A stretch of DNA of 61,977 nucleotides from Streptosporangium saharense (GCF_014203715.1 NZ_JACHJP010000017.1:1-61977), one strand, 5' to 3'. Shown: positions 51,948 through 60,695, numbered from the stretch's first letter. Notes: generated by a model from the sequence alone, not told the origin. Numbers and translations are program-made.

Positions 51948-52657
51948 CACCGCTCCTCCTCGGCTGCCGGGATCGCCAGGCTCGCCGTGATCTCGTTGAC
52001 CGTCCGCCCGGGGGGCGCGGTGGTGAGGATGCCGTGCAGGCAGGCGTGGATCACCAGCCGGAAGTAGGCGTCGTTGCCGATCTCCGGCAGGTCGGCGTGG
52101 GCGGCGGCGAGGACTCCCTCGGTCCTCAGCAACCGTTGGGACGCGCTGAGCTGGTCCTGGAAACCGGGCGAGGAGGCGATGCCCCTGCGCTGGCTCTCCT
52201 CGGCCGCGGCCAGACTGATCGCGAGCAGCGCGACCGTCCCGCAGACCACCGCCGCCGCGTCCGGCTCGTATCCCCTGCGCGTCAGCGAGGTGATCTCCCC
52301 TTCGAGCAGCGCGGCCCCCGACTTTCCCCTGGGGAACAGGACCTGGAGGTAGGACGACATCCCCGGATGGTCGAGCACGAAGTCCCGCAGTTGGTCCGCG
52401 AACGACAGCAGATGCTCGGCCGCGTCGTGCTCGGGCCGGTCCACGATGGCCAGTTCGGCGAGAAGGCTCTCCCCGACCAGGTTCTCCAGCCCGAATTTGC
52501 CGTCCACGTGCCGGTAGAGGGCCGTCGGGGTGACGCCGAGCGCCGTGGCGACGCCCTGGACCGTGAGCCCTTCGAGGCCGATCACGCGACCGGCCCTCTC
52601 GATGTCACGAACGGTGATCTGCCCGGGACGCCCGCCAACCCGCCGTTGCGACGCCAC
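51947..52657 (-). CDS. TetR-family regulator heading the siderophore importer operon
   Basis: A 236-residue TetR protein with helix-turn-helix DIERAGRVIGLEGLTVQGVATALGVTPTALYRHVDGK (about residues 18-54) and a helical C-terminal domain. GTG 52657 has AGGAGG five bases upstream. The iron box at 52669-52687 overlaps that ribosome site, so the whole TetR-IrtA-IrtB operon is probably iron-repressed, with the TetR protein adding a second signal. Confidence 0.87.
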   Translation of the reverse strand: MASQRRVGGRPGQITVRDIERAGRVIGLEGLTVQGVATALGVTPTALYRHVDGKFGLENLVGESLLAELAIVDRPEHDAAEHLLSFADQLRDFVLDHPGMSSYLQVLFPRGKSGAALLEGEITSLTRRGYEPDAAAVVCGTVALLAISLAAAEESQRRGIASSPGFQDQLSASQRLLRTEGVLAAAHADLPEIGNDAYFRLVIHACLHGILTTAPPGRTVNEITASLAIPAAEEER

Positions 52658-52668
52658 CGCACCCTCCT

Positions 52669-52687
52669 AAGGTAAGGCTACCCTTTG
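52669..52687 (-). promoter_or_regulatory. IdeR/DmdR-type iron box of the TetR-IrtAB operon
   Basis: The site TAAGGTAAGGCTACCCTTT matches the DtxR/IdeR consensus at 17 of 19 positions. It touches the ribosome site of the TetR gene. A second weaker TTAGG-type half-site follows within 10 bases. Confidence 0.75.
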
Positions 52688-52754
52688 TTAGGGGCATAAC
52701 TTAGCACCAACAAGACATTTCAACCAGAGCCCGCTGACGACGCATGATTTCTGG

Positions 52755-53369
52755 ATGACGAGAATCGAGACGCCCTGGGGCCCCTGGGAGGCCGCCCCGC
52801 TCGACGAGGTCATCGCGCTGATGCGCGGACTGACGGCGCCGTGGTGGGTGGCGGGCGGATACGCGGTCGAACTGGCCGTCGGCCATGCGTATCGCGACCA
52901 TGACGACGTGGACATCGCGCTGCTGCGCCGGGACCAGCTCGCGGTGCGACGGCTGCTGGACGGCTGGGACGTCCACGCCGCAGTCGTGCCCCGGACGCTA
53001 CGGCCATGGGAGCTGGACGAGGTGCTGCCCGAGTCGGCGCACGACATCTGGATACGTGAGCTTCCGGACGGCCCATGGCGGTTCCAGCTCATGCTGGACG
53101 AGGCCGAAGGACAGGAGTGGATCTACCGGCGTGACTCCCGGATCCGCCGCCCCCTGGCCGGGCTGACCGTCGAGGAGGACGGTTTCCACTGGCTTGTCCC
53201 GGAGGTGCAACTGCTCTACAAATCCAGGGGCATGCGCCCGAAGGACGAGACCGACTTCGCGATGGTCCTCCCCCTGCTGAACGACGAACAGCGCCGCTGG
53301 CTGGCCGAGGCCCTGGAGACCGAACACACAACCCACCCCTGGCGCGAACGCCTGCGCCACCATTCATGA
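52755..53369 (+). CDS. Nucleotidyltransferase resembling aminoglycoside 2''-adenylyltransferases
   Basis: A 204-residue protein of the Pol-beta nucleotidyltransferase fold. WWVAGGYAVELAVGHAYR is the GG-containing turn and HDDVDI (D51, D53) the metal-binding acidic pair. PLAGLTVEEDGFHWLVPEVQLLYKSR is the conserved late segment of the ANT(2'')/LinF-like group. Real substrates of chromosomal members are mostly unknown. It is a lone gene starting at ATG 52755. Confidence 0.8.
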   Translation: MTRIETPWGPWEAAPLDEVIALMRGLTAPWWVAGGYAVELAVGHAYRDHDDVDIALLRRDQLAVRRLLDGWDVHAAVVPRTLRPWELDEVLPESAHDIWIRELPDGPWRFQLMLDEAEGQEWIYRRDSRIRRPLAGLTVEEDGFHWLVPEVQLLYKSRGMRPKDETDFAMVLPLLNDEQRRWLAEALETEHTTHPWRERLRHHS

Positions 53370-53449
53370 GCCAGAGGTTGAGGGCTTCGAGGGCCGTTCC
53401 TCCGCAGGAGAGCGCGGAAAGCCGAGTTCCCGCGTCCTGCAAGAAGAAA

Positions 53450-53481
53450 GGGGCGACCCGGCCACCCGGCCGGGTCGCCCC
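53450..53481 (-). terminator. Perfect terminator hairpin
   Basis: A 14-bp perfect stem (53450-53463 with 53468-53481) has a four-base loop. On the minus strand it is followed by TTTCTTCTT, so it terminates the DUF4267 gene. Confidence 0.85.
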
Positions 53482-53495
53482 TTGTGGGCGTGATG

Positions 53496-53915
53496 TCAGG
53501 CGGACACCGGAGCCTCGCGGGTCTCGCGGGCCTTGCGGGTCTCGCGGAGGATCAGCAGGCCGACCACCACCATCGTCGCCGCGGTCAGGCCGTGGACACC
53601 GAACGCGGCGGCCGTGGAACCGTTGTGGACCAGGATGTTGGTCATGTCGCCGAACGGGATGACGGCCTCCGCCAGCATGACCCAGCCCAGGGCCCTGCGC
53701 TGGCGCGCCACCATCAGGACGACCAGGATCAGGCCCGTCACGATGTCGCGGATGCCCTTCAGGACCAGGAAGCCACCACCGTCACCGGAGGGCCAGGTCG
53801 GCAGACCGAAGCTCGGGGCGGTCGCCTCGGGGATCAGGACGTAGGACACCCCGATGTAGAAAATGAACAGGGCGCCAAGGGTGGCCAGAACGGTGTTGAC
53901 GGTCTTCAGCGACAT
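53496..53915 (-). CDS. DUF4267-like four-helix membrane protein
   Basis: A 139-residue protein with four predicted membrane helices and the pattern YVLIPEATAPSFGLP ... KGIRDIVTGLILVVLM typical of DUF4267. ATG 53915 is chosen since AAGGAGAAG lies about eight bases upstream; ATG 53936 would sit before that site. Function is unknown. Confidence 0.82.
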   Translation of the reverse strand: MSLKTVNTVLATLGALFIFYIGVSYVLIPEATAPSFGLPTWPSGDGGGFLVLKGIRDIVTGLILVVLMVARQRRALGWVMLAEAVIPFGDMTNILVHNGSTAAAFGVHGLTAATMVVVGLLILRETRKARETREAPVSA

Positions 53916-54055
53916 GGTTTCTTCTCCTTGCGACATGCGACGTTCAGGGCGACGTTCAGACGGGGCGGGGTTCAGGCTGGGCGGGCAGCAGACCGGGCCG
54001 GGGATCAGGCTGAGCTGGGGCTCAGGCTGAGCTGGGGCTCAGACCGGGGCAGGGC

Positions 54056-54718
54056 TCAGGCCGCGTTCAGATTGGGCCGGGGGCCGCGGACGCGGCGGAT
54101 GTAGCGGGCGTAGCGGGGGCGGCCGATGACGTGCCAGATGACGCGGACCGGGGCGGGCAGGCCGCTGAGGACGAGGGCGCGCTCGGCCGGGTTCGCGTCC
54201 TCCAGGACGGCGCCGAAGAGCGTGAGCAGGGTGAGCTTGGGGGTGTTGTTCACCAGGTGGTCGCCCAGCGAGGCCCACTCGCGCTCGGTGAGGTGCTTGG
54301 CCGCGAGCGGCAGCAGGGTGGCCTCCTCGTCGTCGAGGTGCTCCAGCACGACCGCGCGGTGCTCGGCGAGGGCGGCCACGAGGGTGTCGCGCTCATCGGC
54401 CCCCGCGCCGGCCTCCCAGGCGGGGAACGCGGCGTCCAGCCTGGTCATGGTGGCCGCGATGCGCTCGTGCTGGGCCTCCATGCGCAGGACGATGTCGGCC
54501 TCCAGGTCCACCCGGGCCAGCAGCGGCGGCCACAGCAGCTCGTCCTCGCCCTCGTGATGGTTGTGCAGGCCAAGCTGGTAGACCCGGAAGTGATCGGCGA
54601 CCACCTTGGCGCGAGCCGTGTCACCCGGGACGACGTCCGCGACGAACTCCATCAACAGCCGTGACTCACGGCGGAAGACGCGGTGGGCGATCTCCATGTC
54701 CTGGGTGTTGATGCTCAT
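54056..54718 (-). CDS. Hemerythrin HHE-domain protein
   Basis: A 220-residue protein. The di-iron ligands of the HHE fold are visible as H12, HNHHEGEDE (about 52-60), a His in EAQHERI and EHLDDEE, followed by a basic C-terminal tail. The family binds O2 or NO or senses redox state. ATG 54718 begins the conserved part; the upstream frame is non-coding. It is divergent from the AfsR-like gene and may share its promoter region. Confidence 0.85.
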   Translation of the reverse strand: MSINTQDMEIAHRVFRRESRLLMEFVADVVPGDTARAKVVADHFRVYQLGLHNHHEGEDELLWPPLLARVDLEADIVLRMEAQHERIAATMTRLDAAFPAWEAGAGADERDTLVAALAEHRAVVLEHLDDEEATLLPLAAKHLTEREWASLGDHLVNNTPKLTLLTLFGAVLEDANPAERALVLSGLPAPVRVIWHVIGRPRYARYIRRVRGPRPNLNAA

Positions 54719-54767
54719 CTGCTGCCTGCCCTTCATCGGTTGCGACGTGTTAAGGCTGCTCCCGGGT

Positions 54768-54811
54768 ATTTGGAGGGCATTTGGAGATGATTTGGAGCAG
54801 CCCAATACGAT
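54768..54811 (+). promoter_or_regulatory. SARP-type operator: three direct repeats at 11-bp spacing before a -10 box
   Basis: ATTTGGAG occurs at 54768, 54779 and 54790, exactly 11 bases apart. The last ends eight bases before TACGAT (54806-54811), a -10 box ten bases from the ATG. Repeats of one helical turn ending eight bases upstream of -10 are the hallmark of SARP binding sites. Confidence 0.7.
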
Positions 54812-54820
54812 GTGCGGACC

Positions 54821-57800
54821 ATGGTCTTCATTCGGGTGCTGGGCTCGTTCGCGGCCGAGGTCAACGGTGAGACCGTTCATCTCGGCGGGCCACGACAGCG
54901 GGGCGTGCTGGCGTTGCTGGTGGCGGCGCGCGGCCAGGTCGTACCCGTCGACCGGATGATCGAGGACCTGTGGCGCGAGGAGGCGCCCGCGCGGGCGCTG
55001 CTGTCCCTGCAGGCGTACGTGTCCAACCTGCGCCGCCTGCTGGAACCGGGCCGCCCCCCGCGCACCCCGGCCCGCCTGCTGGTGAGCGCGTCACCCGGCT
55101 ACGCGCTGCGCCTGCCGCCCGAGTCGGTGGACGCGTGGCGGTTCGAGGACCTGCTCACCCGGTCCCGTACGGTCGCCGACCCCCACGCCGCCCAGGTACG
55201 GCTCGCCGAGGCGTTGGGCCTGTGGCAGGGACCGGCGTTCGCCGAGGTCGCCGACGAACCGTGGGCCGCCACCGAGACCGCCCGGCTGAACGAACTACGC
55301 CTGGTCGCCACCGAACTGCACGTCGCGGCGGCCCTGCGCATCGGCGACCCCGCCACGGTGGTCCCCGAGGCCGAACGGCTCACCCGCGACGAACCCCTCC
55401 GCGAGGAGGGCTGGCGACTGCACGCCCTGGCCCTGTGGAGCAGCGGCCGCCAGGCCGACGCCCTGGCGACCCTCCGCCGCGCCCGAGCCATCTTCGCCGA
55501 AGAACTCGGCCTCGACCCCGGCCCCGACCTGACAGCGCTGGAGGAGGCCATCCTCACCCAACGCACAGACCTCCTCCGCGCCGCCGTCCCCCCACCCACA
55601 CGGACGGCCTCTCTCCCTGGGACGATTCCCCTCCCAGGAACGCCCTCTCTTCCAGGCATAGTTCCTCCCACGGGAACGCCCTCTCCCCCTGAGGCGGTTC
55701 TTCCGGGGACGGCCCCTCACCCGGTGCCGGGGGCGGTGCCTCCCTCGGAGGAGGAATCTCGGGCGGGAGCGCCCCTTCTCCCAGGGACCCCCTCCCTCCC
55801 CAAGCCGCCCCACCTCCCGGGAGCAGTTCCCCTCCCAGGAACCCCGAAGACGGAACCTCTCGCGGGAACGCCCTCGCTCCGAGAGACGCCTCCGACCCCC
55901 GAGACCCCGTTCTTCGGACGCGAGACCGAGCTCTCAGCGCTCCTCACAACCGCCACCGAAGCCGCCACCGACGGAGCCCGCATCGCCCTCGTCACCGGTG
56001 AGGCCGGGCTCGGCAAGTCCACCCTCCTGGAGCACCTCGGCAGCCGCCTCGAACGCGACGGATGGCTGGTCGCCGTCGGCCACTGCCCCGAGATCGACGG
56101 CGCGCCACCCGCGTGGGCCTGGACCGAGGTGCTGAGAGCCGTGGCCACGGCCACCTCCCCGGGCGAATTCGCCGACGACCTCACGCCGCTGCTCACCGAC
56201 GCCGGGCCGGTCAACGCCGACGCGACAGCGGGACGGTTCCGCCTGCGTCAGGCCGTGTGGAAGTGGCTCGCGACGGTCGCCACCGAACGCCCGGTCGCCA
56301 TCGTGCTGGACGACCTGCACTGGGCGGACGCCGCCACGCTGGAGCTGCTCGGCGGCGGCCTCGGCACCCGGGCCCCCATCCTGGTCGTCGCGGCCTACCG
56401 GACGGACGAGAGCGAGCACCTCACCGAGACCCTGGCCTCCCTCGCCCGCGCCACGCCCCTCAGACTCGCCCTGCGCGGCCTGGACGACGCCGCCGTCGCG
56501 CGGCTCGTGAGGAACGAGTGCGAGACCGACGACGAGACCGTCGCCGGAATCGCCGAACGCACCGGCGGCAACCCGTTCTACGTGCGCGAAAGCGCGCGAC
56601 TGCTGAACGGGGAAGGCGCGCTCGTCGCCCTCTCCGAGGTCCCCGAAGGCGTACGGGACGTGCTACGGCGCCGTCTCGCACGACTGCCAGAAGGAGGCGT
56701 CGCCGTACTGCGACTGGCGGCTGTCGCAGGCCGGGAGAGCTCGGTTGACGTGCTGGTGGACGCCGCCGACACCGACGAGGACGGCGTGCTGAACGCGCTG
56801 GACGCGGGCGTGATCGCCGGACTGCTGAGCGAGCCCGGCCCCGGACGGGTGCGGTTCGTCCACGCCCTCGTCCGCGACACCCTCGTCGCCGACGTCAGCC
56901 GCCTGCGGGCGACCCGCATGCACGCCCGCATCGCCGCCGCCCTGGAAACCACCGGCGACATCCCGGCGCTCGCCCACCACTACGCGCGGGCTGGATCCCC
57001 CAAGGCCGTCGGCTACTGCGTCCGAGCCGCCGAACTGGCCGAAGCCCGCTACGCCCACGACGTGGCAGCCGATCTGCTCACCGACGCTGTGGCGAACTCG
57101 ACCGACCCGCAGGAGCGCATCGAGTTGTACGGCAGGCTGCTCCGGGCGCAGATCCGGGCTGGTGCCGTGGCCGCCGCCAGGGAGACCCGCCGACAGGCCG
57201 TCGAGTACGCCGAGTCCCTGGGCCGCGACGACCTGATGATCTCCGCGTTCACCGCCTGGACCGAACCGACACCGTGGCAGTCCCGCCCCTACGGCACCGT
57301 GGACCAGCCCATCGTCGACCGGCTGAACCGCCTGCTCAAGCGCACCGACCTGGCTCCCGAGGTGCGCGTCCGCCTTCTGATCGCCTACGTCGACGAACTG
57401 ATCGGCGAGGAGGACCCCACCGTCCTTGCGGCAGCCCGCGAGGCGCTCGACCTCGCCACCGGGCCCCACCTCCGGGCCGCGGCACTCCAGGTCCTGGCCC
57501 GCGGCCACAGCGGACTGTCCGGACGCGCCGAACTCTGTCGCGAGCTGGTGGCGATCGGCACCGAGCACGACCTGCCCGTCTACCGTGTCACCGGCCTGCT
57601 CAACCACGCCGGTGCCGCCGCCGAGGCCAACGACCCGGCCACCATCCGCCGGGTGGCCACCGAGGCGCTCGACCTCGCACGCGTCTACCGGATGCCCGAG
57701 GCGATCGGCGTCGCCGAGGTGACGCTGGCGACCCTGACCCTCATCGAGGGCCGGTTCGCCGAAGCGGAACGGCTCTACATCGAGGCCGCCGACAGCATGC

Positions 57801-58288
57801 GGCGCGCCGGATCCCTGCACCCCGGCTTCCTCGGCCTCGCGCTGACCTCGATCTGGTTGAACAACGGCACGCTCGGCGACCACCTCGACGAGGTACGCGC
57901 CCTCCACGAGGCGTTCGGCCCGCTCGTCTCCGACCTGCTGGTCCTCGCCCTGCACGCCAACGGCCTGACCGCCGAAGCCCACCGGGTGCGCACCTCGGAC
58001 CCGATCCGGCCCGACTACTTCTTCACCTTCCTCATGACCGTCCGCGCGATGGCCGCCATCGCCCTGGAGGACCGCGCCGCCGCCGAGGAGATCTACACGG
58101 CGCTGCTCCCCCACCGCGACGGCCCCCCAGCAGGCGCCACCAGCCTGTCAGTAGCCCTCCGCCCAGTAGCCCACACCCTGGGCACCCTCGCCCTCTTCCT
58201 AAACCGCCCCCAAGAAGCCACCCTTCATTTCACCCAATCCACCACCCAAGCCACCCAATGGAACGCCCCCCACTGGACCACCCCCTAA
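54821..58288 (+). CDS. AfsR-like SARP-ATPase-TPR regulator
   Basis: A 1155-residue regulator. The OmpR-type winged helix (residues 1-98) is followed by the BTAD domain (about 100-250). A Pro/Thr/Leu-rich linker of about 115 residues has repeats of (S/P)LPGT. The ATPase has Walker A GEAGLGKS at 393-400 and Walker B IVLDDLHWAD at about 490. A long TPR-like C-terminus completes it. The family activates secondary-metabolite genes. The ATG at 54821 lies about ten bases from a -10 box, so the mRNA may be leaderless; GTG 54812 is an alternative. The target cluster is not in the window. The triple repeat upstream suggests self-activation or control by another SARP. Confidence 0.88.
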   Translation: MVFIRVLGSFAAEVNGETVHLGGPRQRGVLALLVAARGQVVPVDRMIEDLWREEAPARALLSLQAYVSNLRRLLEPGRPPRTPARLLVSASPGYALRLPPESVDAWRFEDLLTRSRTVADPHAAQVRLAEALGLWQGPAFAEVADEPWAATETARLNELRLVATELHVAAALRIGDPATVVPEAERLTRDEPLREEGWRLHALALWSSGRQADALATLRRARAIFAEELGLDPGPDLTALEEAILTQRTDLLRAAVPPPTRTASLPGTIPLPGTPSLPGIVPPTGTPSPPEAVLPGTAPHPVPGAVPPSEEESRAGAPLLPGTPSLPKPPHLPGAVPLPGTPKTEPLAGTPSLRETPPTPETPFFGRETELSALLTTATEAATDGARIALVTGEAGLGKSTLLEHLGSRLERDGWLVAVGHCPEIDGAPPAWAWTEVLRAVATATSPGEFADDLTPLLTDAGPVNADATAGRFRLRQAVWKWLATVATERPVAIVLDDLHWADAATLELLGGGLGTRAPILVVAAYRTDESEHLTETLASLARATPLRLALRGLDDAAVARLVRNECETDDETVAGIAERTGGNPFYVRESARLLNGEGALVALSEVPEGVRDVLRRRLARLPEGGVAVLRLAAVAGRESSVDVLVDAADTDEDGVLNALDAGVIAGLLSEPGPGRVRFVHALVRDTLVADVSRLRATRMHARIAAALETTGDIPALAHHYARAGSPKAVGYCVRAAELAEARYAHDVAADLLTDAVANSTDPQERIELYGRLLRAQIRAGAVAAARETRRQAVEYAESLGRDDLMISAFTAWTEPTPWQSRPYGTVDQPIVDRLNRLLKRTDLAPEVRVRLLIAYVDELIGEEDPTVLAAAREALDLATGPHLRAAALQVLARGHSGLSGRAELCRELVAIGTEHDLPVYRVTGLLNHAGAAAEANDPATIRRVATEALDLARVYRMPEAIGVAEVTLATLTLIEGRFAEAERLYIEAADSMRRAGSLHPGFLGLALTSIWLNNGTLGDHLDEVRALHEAFGPLVSDLLVLALHANGLTAEAHRVRTSDPIRPDYFFTFLMTVRAMAAIALEDRAAAEEIYTALLPHRDGPPAGATSLSVALRPVAHTLGTLALFLNRPQEATLHFTQSTTQATQWNAPHWTTP

Positions 58289-58317
58289 CCCCTTCTTCGC
58301 TTTGTACGGCAGAGCAC

Positions 58318-58544
58318 ATCGCAAACCCTTCAGGGTGATGAGTGACGTGGACCGACCTGGCGTCGCAACAGCTCGTGGTCACGTTGCGAACCCTTCAGGG
58401 TGATGAGTGACAACCGGCGCGCCCTGGAGATCTACCGCGACTGCGTGTTGCGAACCCTTCAGGGTGATGAGTGACAAGACCAAAGGGGGCTTGTCCGCGT
58501 CGATCGCCGCAGCCGGTTGCGAACCTTTCAGGGTGATGAGTGAC
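58318..58544 (-). CRISPR. Orphan CRISPR array, four 29-bp repeats and three spacers
   Basis: Repeats lie at 58318-58346, 58383-58411, 58447-58475 and 58516-58544 (core GCGAACCCTTCAGGGTGATG). Spacers are 36, 35 and 40 bases. The second and third repeats are identical, the fourth has one change, and the first is altered in its first six bases. On the minus strand each repeat ends in TTCGCAAC, like the 5' handle of type I/III crRNAs, and the degenerate repeat is then distal from a leader at the right side. No cas genes are seen in the window. Confidence 0.88.
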
Positions 58545-58702
58545 CCGAGGGTAAAGTCCCAGGTCAGGTAGGGCTGCGTGGGAGCGGGACGTGCTGTTTT
58601 TGCAGTAGTCCGGCGGTAGCGCAAAGGTGCAGGTCAGAACGTTGATCATCTTTGGGTACGGCTCGGCGCAAGAAGCTCTGTCCATGATGACGGGCTCACG
58701 GG

Positions 58703-58905
58703 TCAGAAGTCGAACATTCTGAATTTCACACCGTCCGCGAAGGTGTCCCATCCAGAAGTGCTGAAAGTGAGCGCCGGGCCGGAAGGGTCCTTACTGTCGC
58801 GGATGGCCACCAGGCTGGGGAGGTTGGTGGCGACCTCAACGCAGTTCTCACCGCCGCCGCTGAGGCTGAACTTGTGGAACTCGGCGCCGGCCAGGTCGGG
58901 CGCAT
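58703..58905 (-). pseudogene. Frameshifted DUF397 gene
   Basis: From ATG 58905, just after GAGGAA, the first codons (Met-Arg-Pro) run into a frame that is one base short of the DUF397 frame. The other frame reads AEFHKFSLSGGGENCVEVAT, then LVAIRDSKDPSGPALTFS and a TGA at 58703, a complete DUF397 domain. A single missing base near 58897 would explain it. DUF397 genes normally sit beside XRE/DUF5753 regulators; none intact is here. A sequencing error is possible. Confidence 0.7.
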
Positions 58906-59060
58906 GGGTTCCTCGCCTTCGTCTGAGGGTTCCTGACCCTCATCGTGCAAGTTCCCTCAGCGCGCACAGGCCCCGACCCCGTGCCAGCGCCAGGGGCTCA
59001 CGGGAGAACGCCGCTGGGTGGGCGTGAAGCCCAGGGCCGATCTGCCAGTACGGCTTGCGG

Positions 59061-59783
59061 TCAGGTTGTGGGTTTCATGTCGATGACGATCACGGTGACG
59101 TTGTCGGGGCCGCCGTGGTCGAGTGCCAGGGTGATGAGGTGGTCGGTGACCTGGGGTGGGTCGACGGGAGAGCGCAGTGCCTCGTTCAGGAGTTTGCCGG
59201 GGACGGCTTCGGTGAGGCCGTCCGAACACAGCAGGAACCGGTCGCCGGGGTGGATGGTGTGGACGGTCAGGTCAGGGGAGCGTCCCTCGGGGCGACCGTC
59301 AAGGAAGCGGGAGATGCGGGCGGGCAGGTTCGGCACGGCGTCGGCGTCGGCGATGAGGTTTCGATAGGTGTGGTCCTCGGTGAGGCGCCGTAGCGGGGTG
59401 TCGGCGCTGGCGTGGGCGGGCAGCAGGTAGGCGCGGGAGTCGCCCACGTTGGCTATGACGGCGGTGGTGTCCGACCACAGCAGGGCCACCAGGGTGGTGC
59501 CCATCCCGATCAGGCCGGGATCGGCGGTGATGGCTTCGCGCAGGGATCGACTGGCGGTGTGGATGGCGCTTCCCAGCAACCGGGGCAGGTCGCCGGGGGC
59601 TGCGGGGCGGTCGTGGGGGCGTAGAGCGTTGATCACGGTCTGGGCGGCGATGTCGCCTGCGGGGTGACCGCCCAGACCGTCCGCGACGGCGAACAGGTGG
59701 CTTCCCGCGTAGGCGGCGTCCTCGTTGCGGCGGCGGACGTGGCCGACGTGGGTTCGGGCGGCGGCGTGGGCGGTGAGAGTCAT
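59061..59783 (-). CDS. PP2C-type serine/threonine phosphatase
   Basis: A 240-residue PPM-family phosphatase: THVGHVRRRNEDA (motif 1), VADGLGGHPAGD (motif 2 with metal Asp), GMGTTLVALL, NVGDSRAYLL, LCSDGLTE and the final GGPDNVTVIVI (metal Asp and Asn). All metal Asp positions appear intact. ATG 59783 overlaps the GntR stop in ATGA. It may reverse a Ser/Thr kinase acting on the cassette beside it, which is inference. Confidence 0.9.
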   Translation of the reverse strand: MTLTAHAAARTHVGHVRRRNEDAAYAGSHLFAVADGLGGHPAGDIAAQTVINALRPHDRPAAPGDLPRLLGSAIHTASRSLREAITADPGLIGMGTTLVALLWSDTTAVIANVGDSRAYLLPAHASADTPLRRLTEDHTYRNLIADADAVPNLPARISRFLDGRPEGRSPDLTVHTIHPGDRFLLCSDGLTEAVPGKLLNEALRSPVDPPQVTDHLITLALDHGGPDNVTVIVIDMKPTT

Positions 59784-60613
59784 GGCCGCTCGCTCTCGTC
59801 GTCACCGTTGGTGTCGGCGGGGTCGGGCCAGGGATGCTGGGCGGACGCGTCGCGGTGCAGGACGTGTACGGTCTCCACCCGGTCGCTGGCCACGACGTAT
59901 TCGGTCACCTCGATGGGTTGGTCGTCGCCTCCGGAGACGCCTTGGCGGACGATCTCCAGGACGGGCAGGCTGGTGGGGATCTCCAGCAGGGCAGCCTCGT
60001 TTTTGGTGGGCATGCGGGCGCGATGGAACTCGATCCAGGAGATGGGCCAGTGTCCGGCCTGCTCCAGCCGATACAGCCAGTCGCCCGGCCCGGTGGCCTG
60101 ATCGGTCACCTCGGGAGCATCGGCCAGGCCGCGTGGATGGATCCAGGAGACGGCGATCTGGAATGGAGGTTCCGACTGCGGGCCGGTGACGCGGAAGCGC
60201 CGGGTCACCGTCGTACCGGGTGGGACACCGAGCAGTTTGGCGATACGCGGATCGGTCAGAGGCTCATCCGACACCGTGGGCGCGACGTGATGTTTCCAGA
60301 CCTCCTGGCCGGAGGCCGAGGGGAAGGAGTAGCCGGGGCCGTCGGTGGCGACGTTGCGTTTGACCAGATTGCCGCGTGGCCTGCGCAGGCGCATCATGCC
60401 ATGCCGGACGATGATTCCTCGCCCCTGGACCGCCCAGACGTAGCCCTCTGACTCCAGGACGGCGATGGCGCGACCGATGGTGTCGCGGTTGGCACCGTAC
60501 TGCGCGGCGAAGTCATCAAGTCGCGGCAGCCTGGCCCCGGGTTCCCACTCGCCCGCCTCGATCCGTGTCCGGATTTGCGTGGCAAGGTCCAGATAGCGCG
60601 AGTGCATGGCCAT
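59780..60613 (-). CDS. GntR-family regulator with UTRA ligand domain
   Basis: A 277-residue protein. The N-terminal winged helix (YLDLATQIRTRIEAGEWEPGARLP ... NRDTIGRAIAVLESEGYVWAVQGRG, about 6-72) is followed by a UTRA-type domain (about 100-250). ATG 60613 follows GAAGGGAG; ATG 60607 is an alternative. It is coupled to the PP2C gene and divergent from the second GW cassette, with two 14-bp operator-like sites in between. It therefore probably represses that cassette. Confidence 0.86.
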   Translation of the reverse strand: MAMHSRYLDLATQIRTRIEAGEWEPGARLPRLDDFAAQYGANRDTIGRAIAVLESEGYVWAVQGRGIIVRHGMMRLRRPRGNLVKRNVATDGPGYSFPSASGQEVWKHHVAPTVSDEPLTDPRIAKLLGVPPGTTVTRRFRVTGPQSEPPFQIAVSWIHPRGLADAPEVTDQATGPGDWLYRLEQAGHWPISWIEFHRARMPTKNEAALLEIPTSLPVLEIVRQGVSGGDDQPIEVTEYVVASDRVETVHVLHRDASAQHPWPDPADTNGDDESERP

Positions 60614-60639
60614 CCTGCGACTCTCCCTTCCGCCGGAAA

Positions 60640-60695
60640 TTATCTTGGGACAATTGACAGAGGGCTGGCGTCGGCCGACTATAGTCCCAAGACAA
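60640..60695. promoter_or_regulatory. Two inverted GntR operator sites around a promoter
   Basis: TTATCTTGGGACAA (60640-60653) and, inverted, TAGTCCCAAGACAA (60682-60695) share TTRTCTTGGGAC. TTGACA (60654-60659) and TATAGT (60680-60685) lie at the sites' inner edges, 20 bases apart, pointing to the plus-strand cassette. Bound repressor would cover the -10 box. Confidence 0.65.

Noticed and set aside
52755..53369. Calling the nucleotidyltransferase a clinical aminoglycoside resistance gene
   Set aside because: Fold and metal motif fit the adenylyltransferase group, but chromosomal homologues are common and no resistance can be inferred from sequence.
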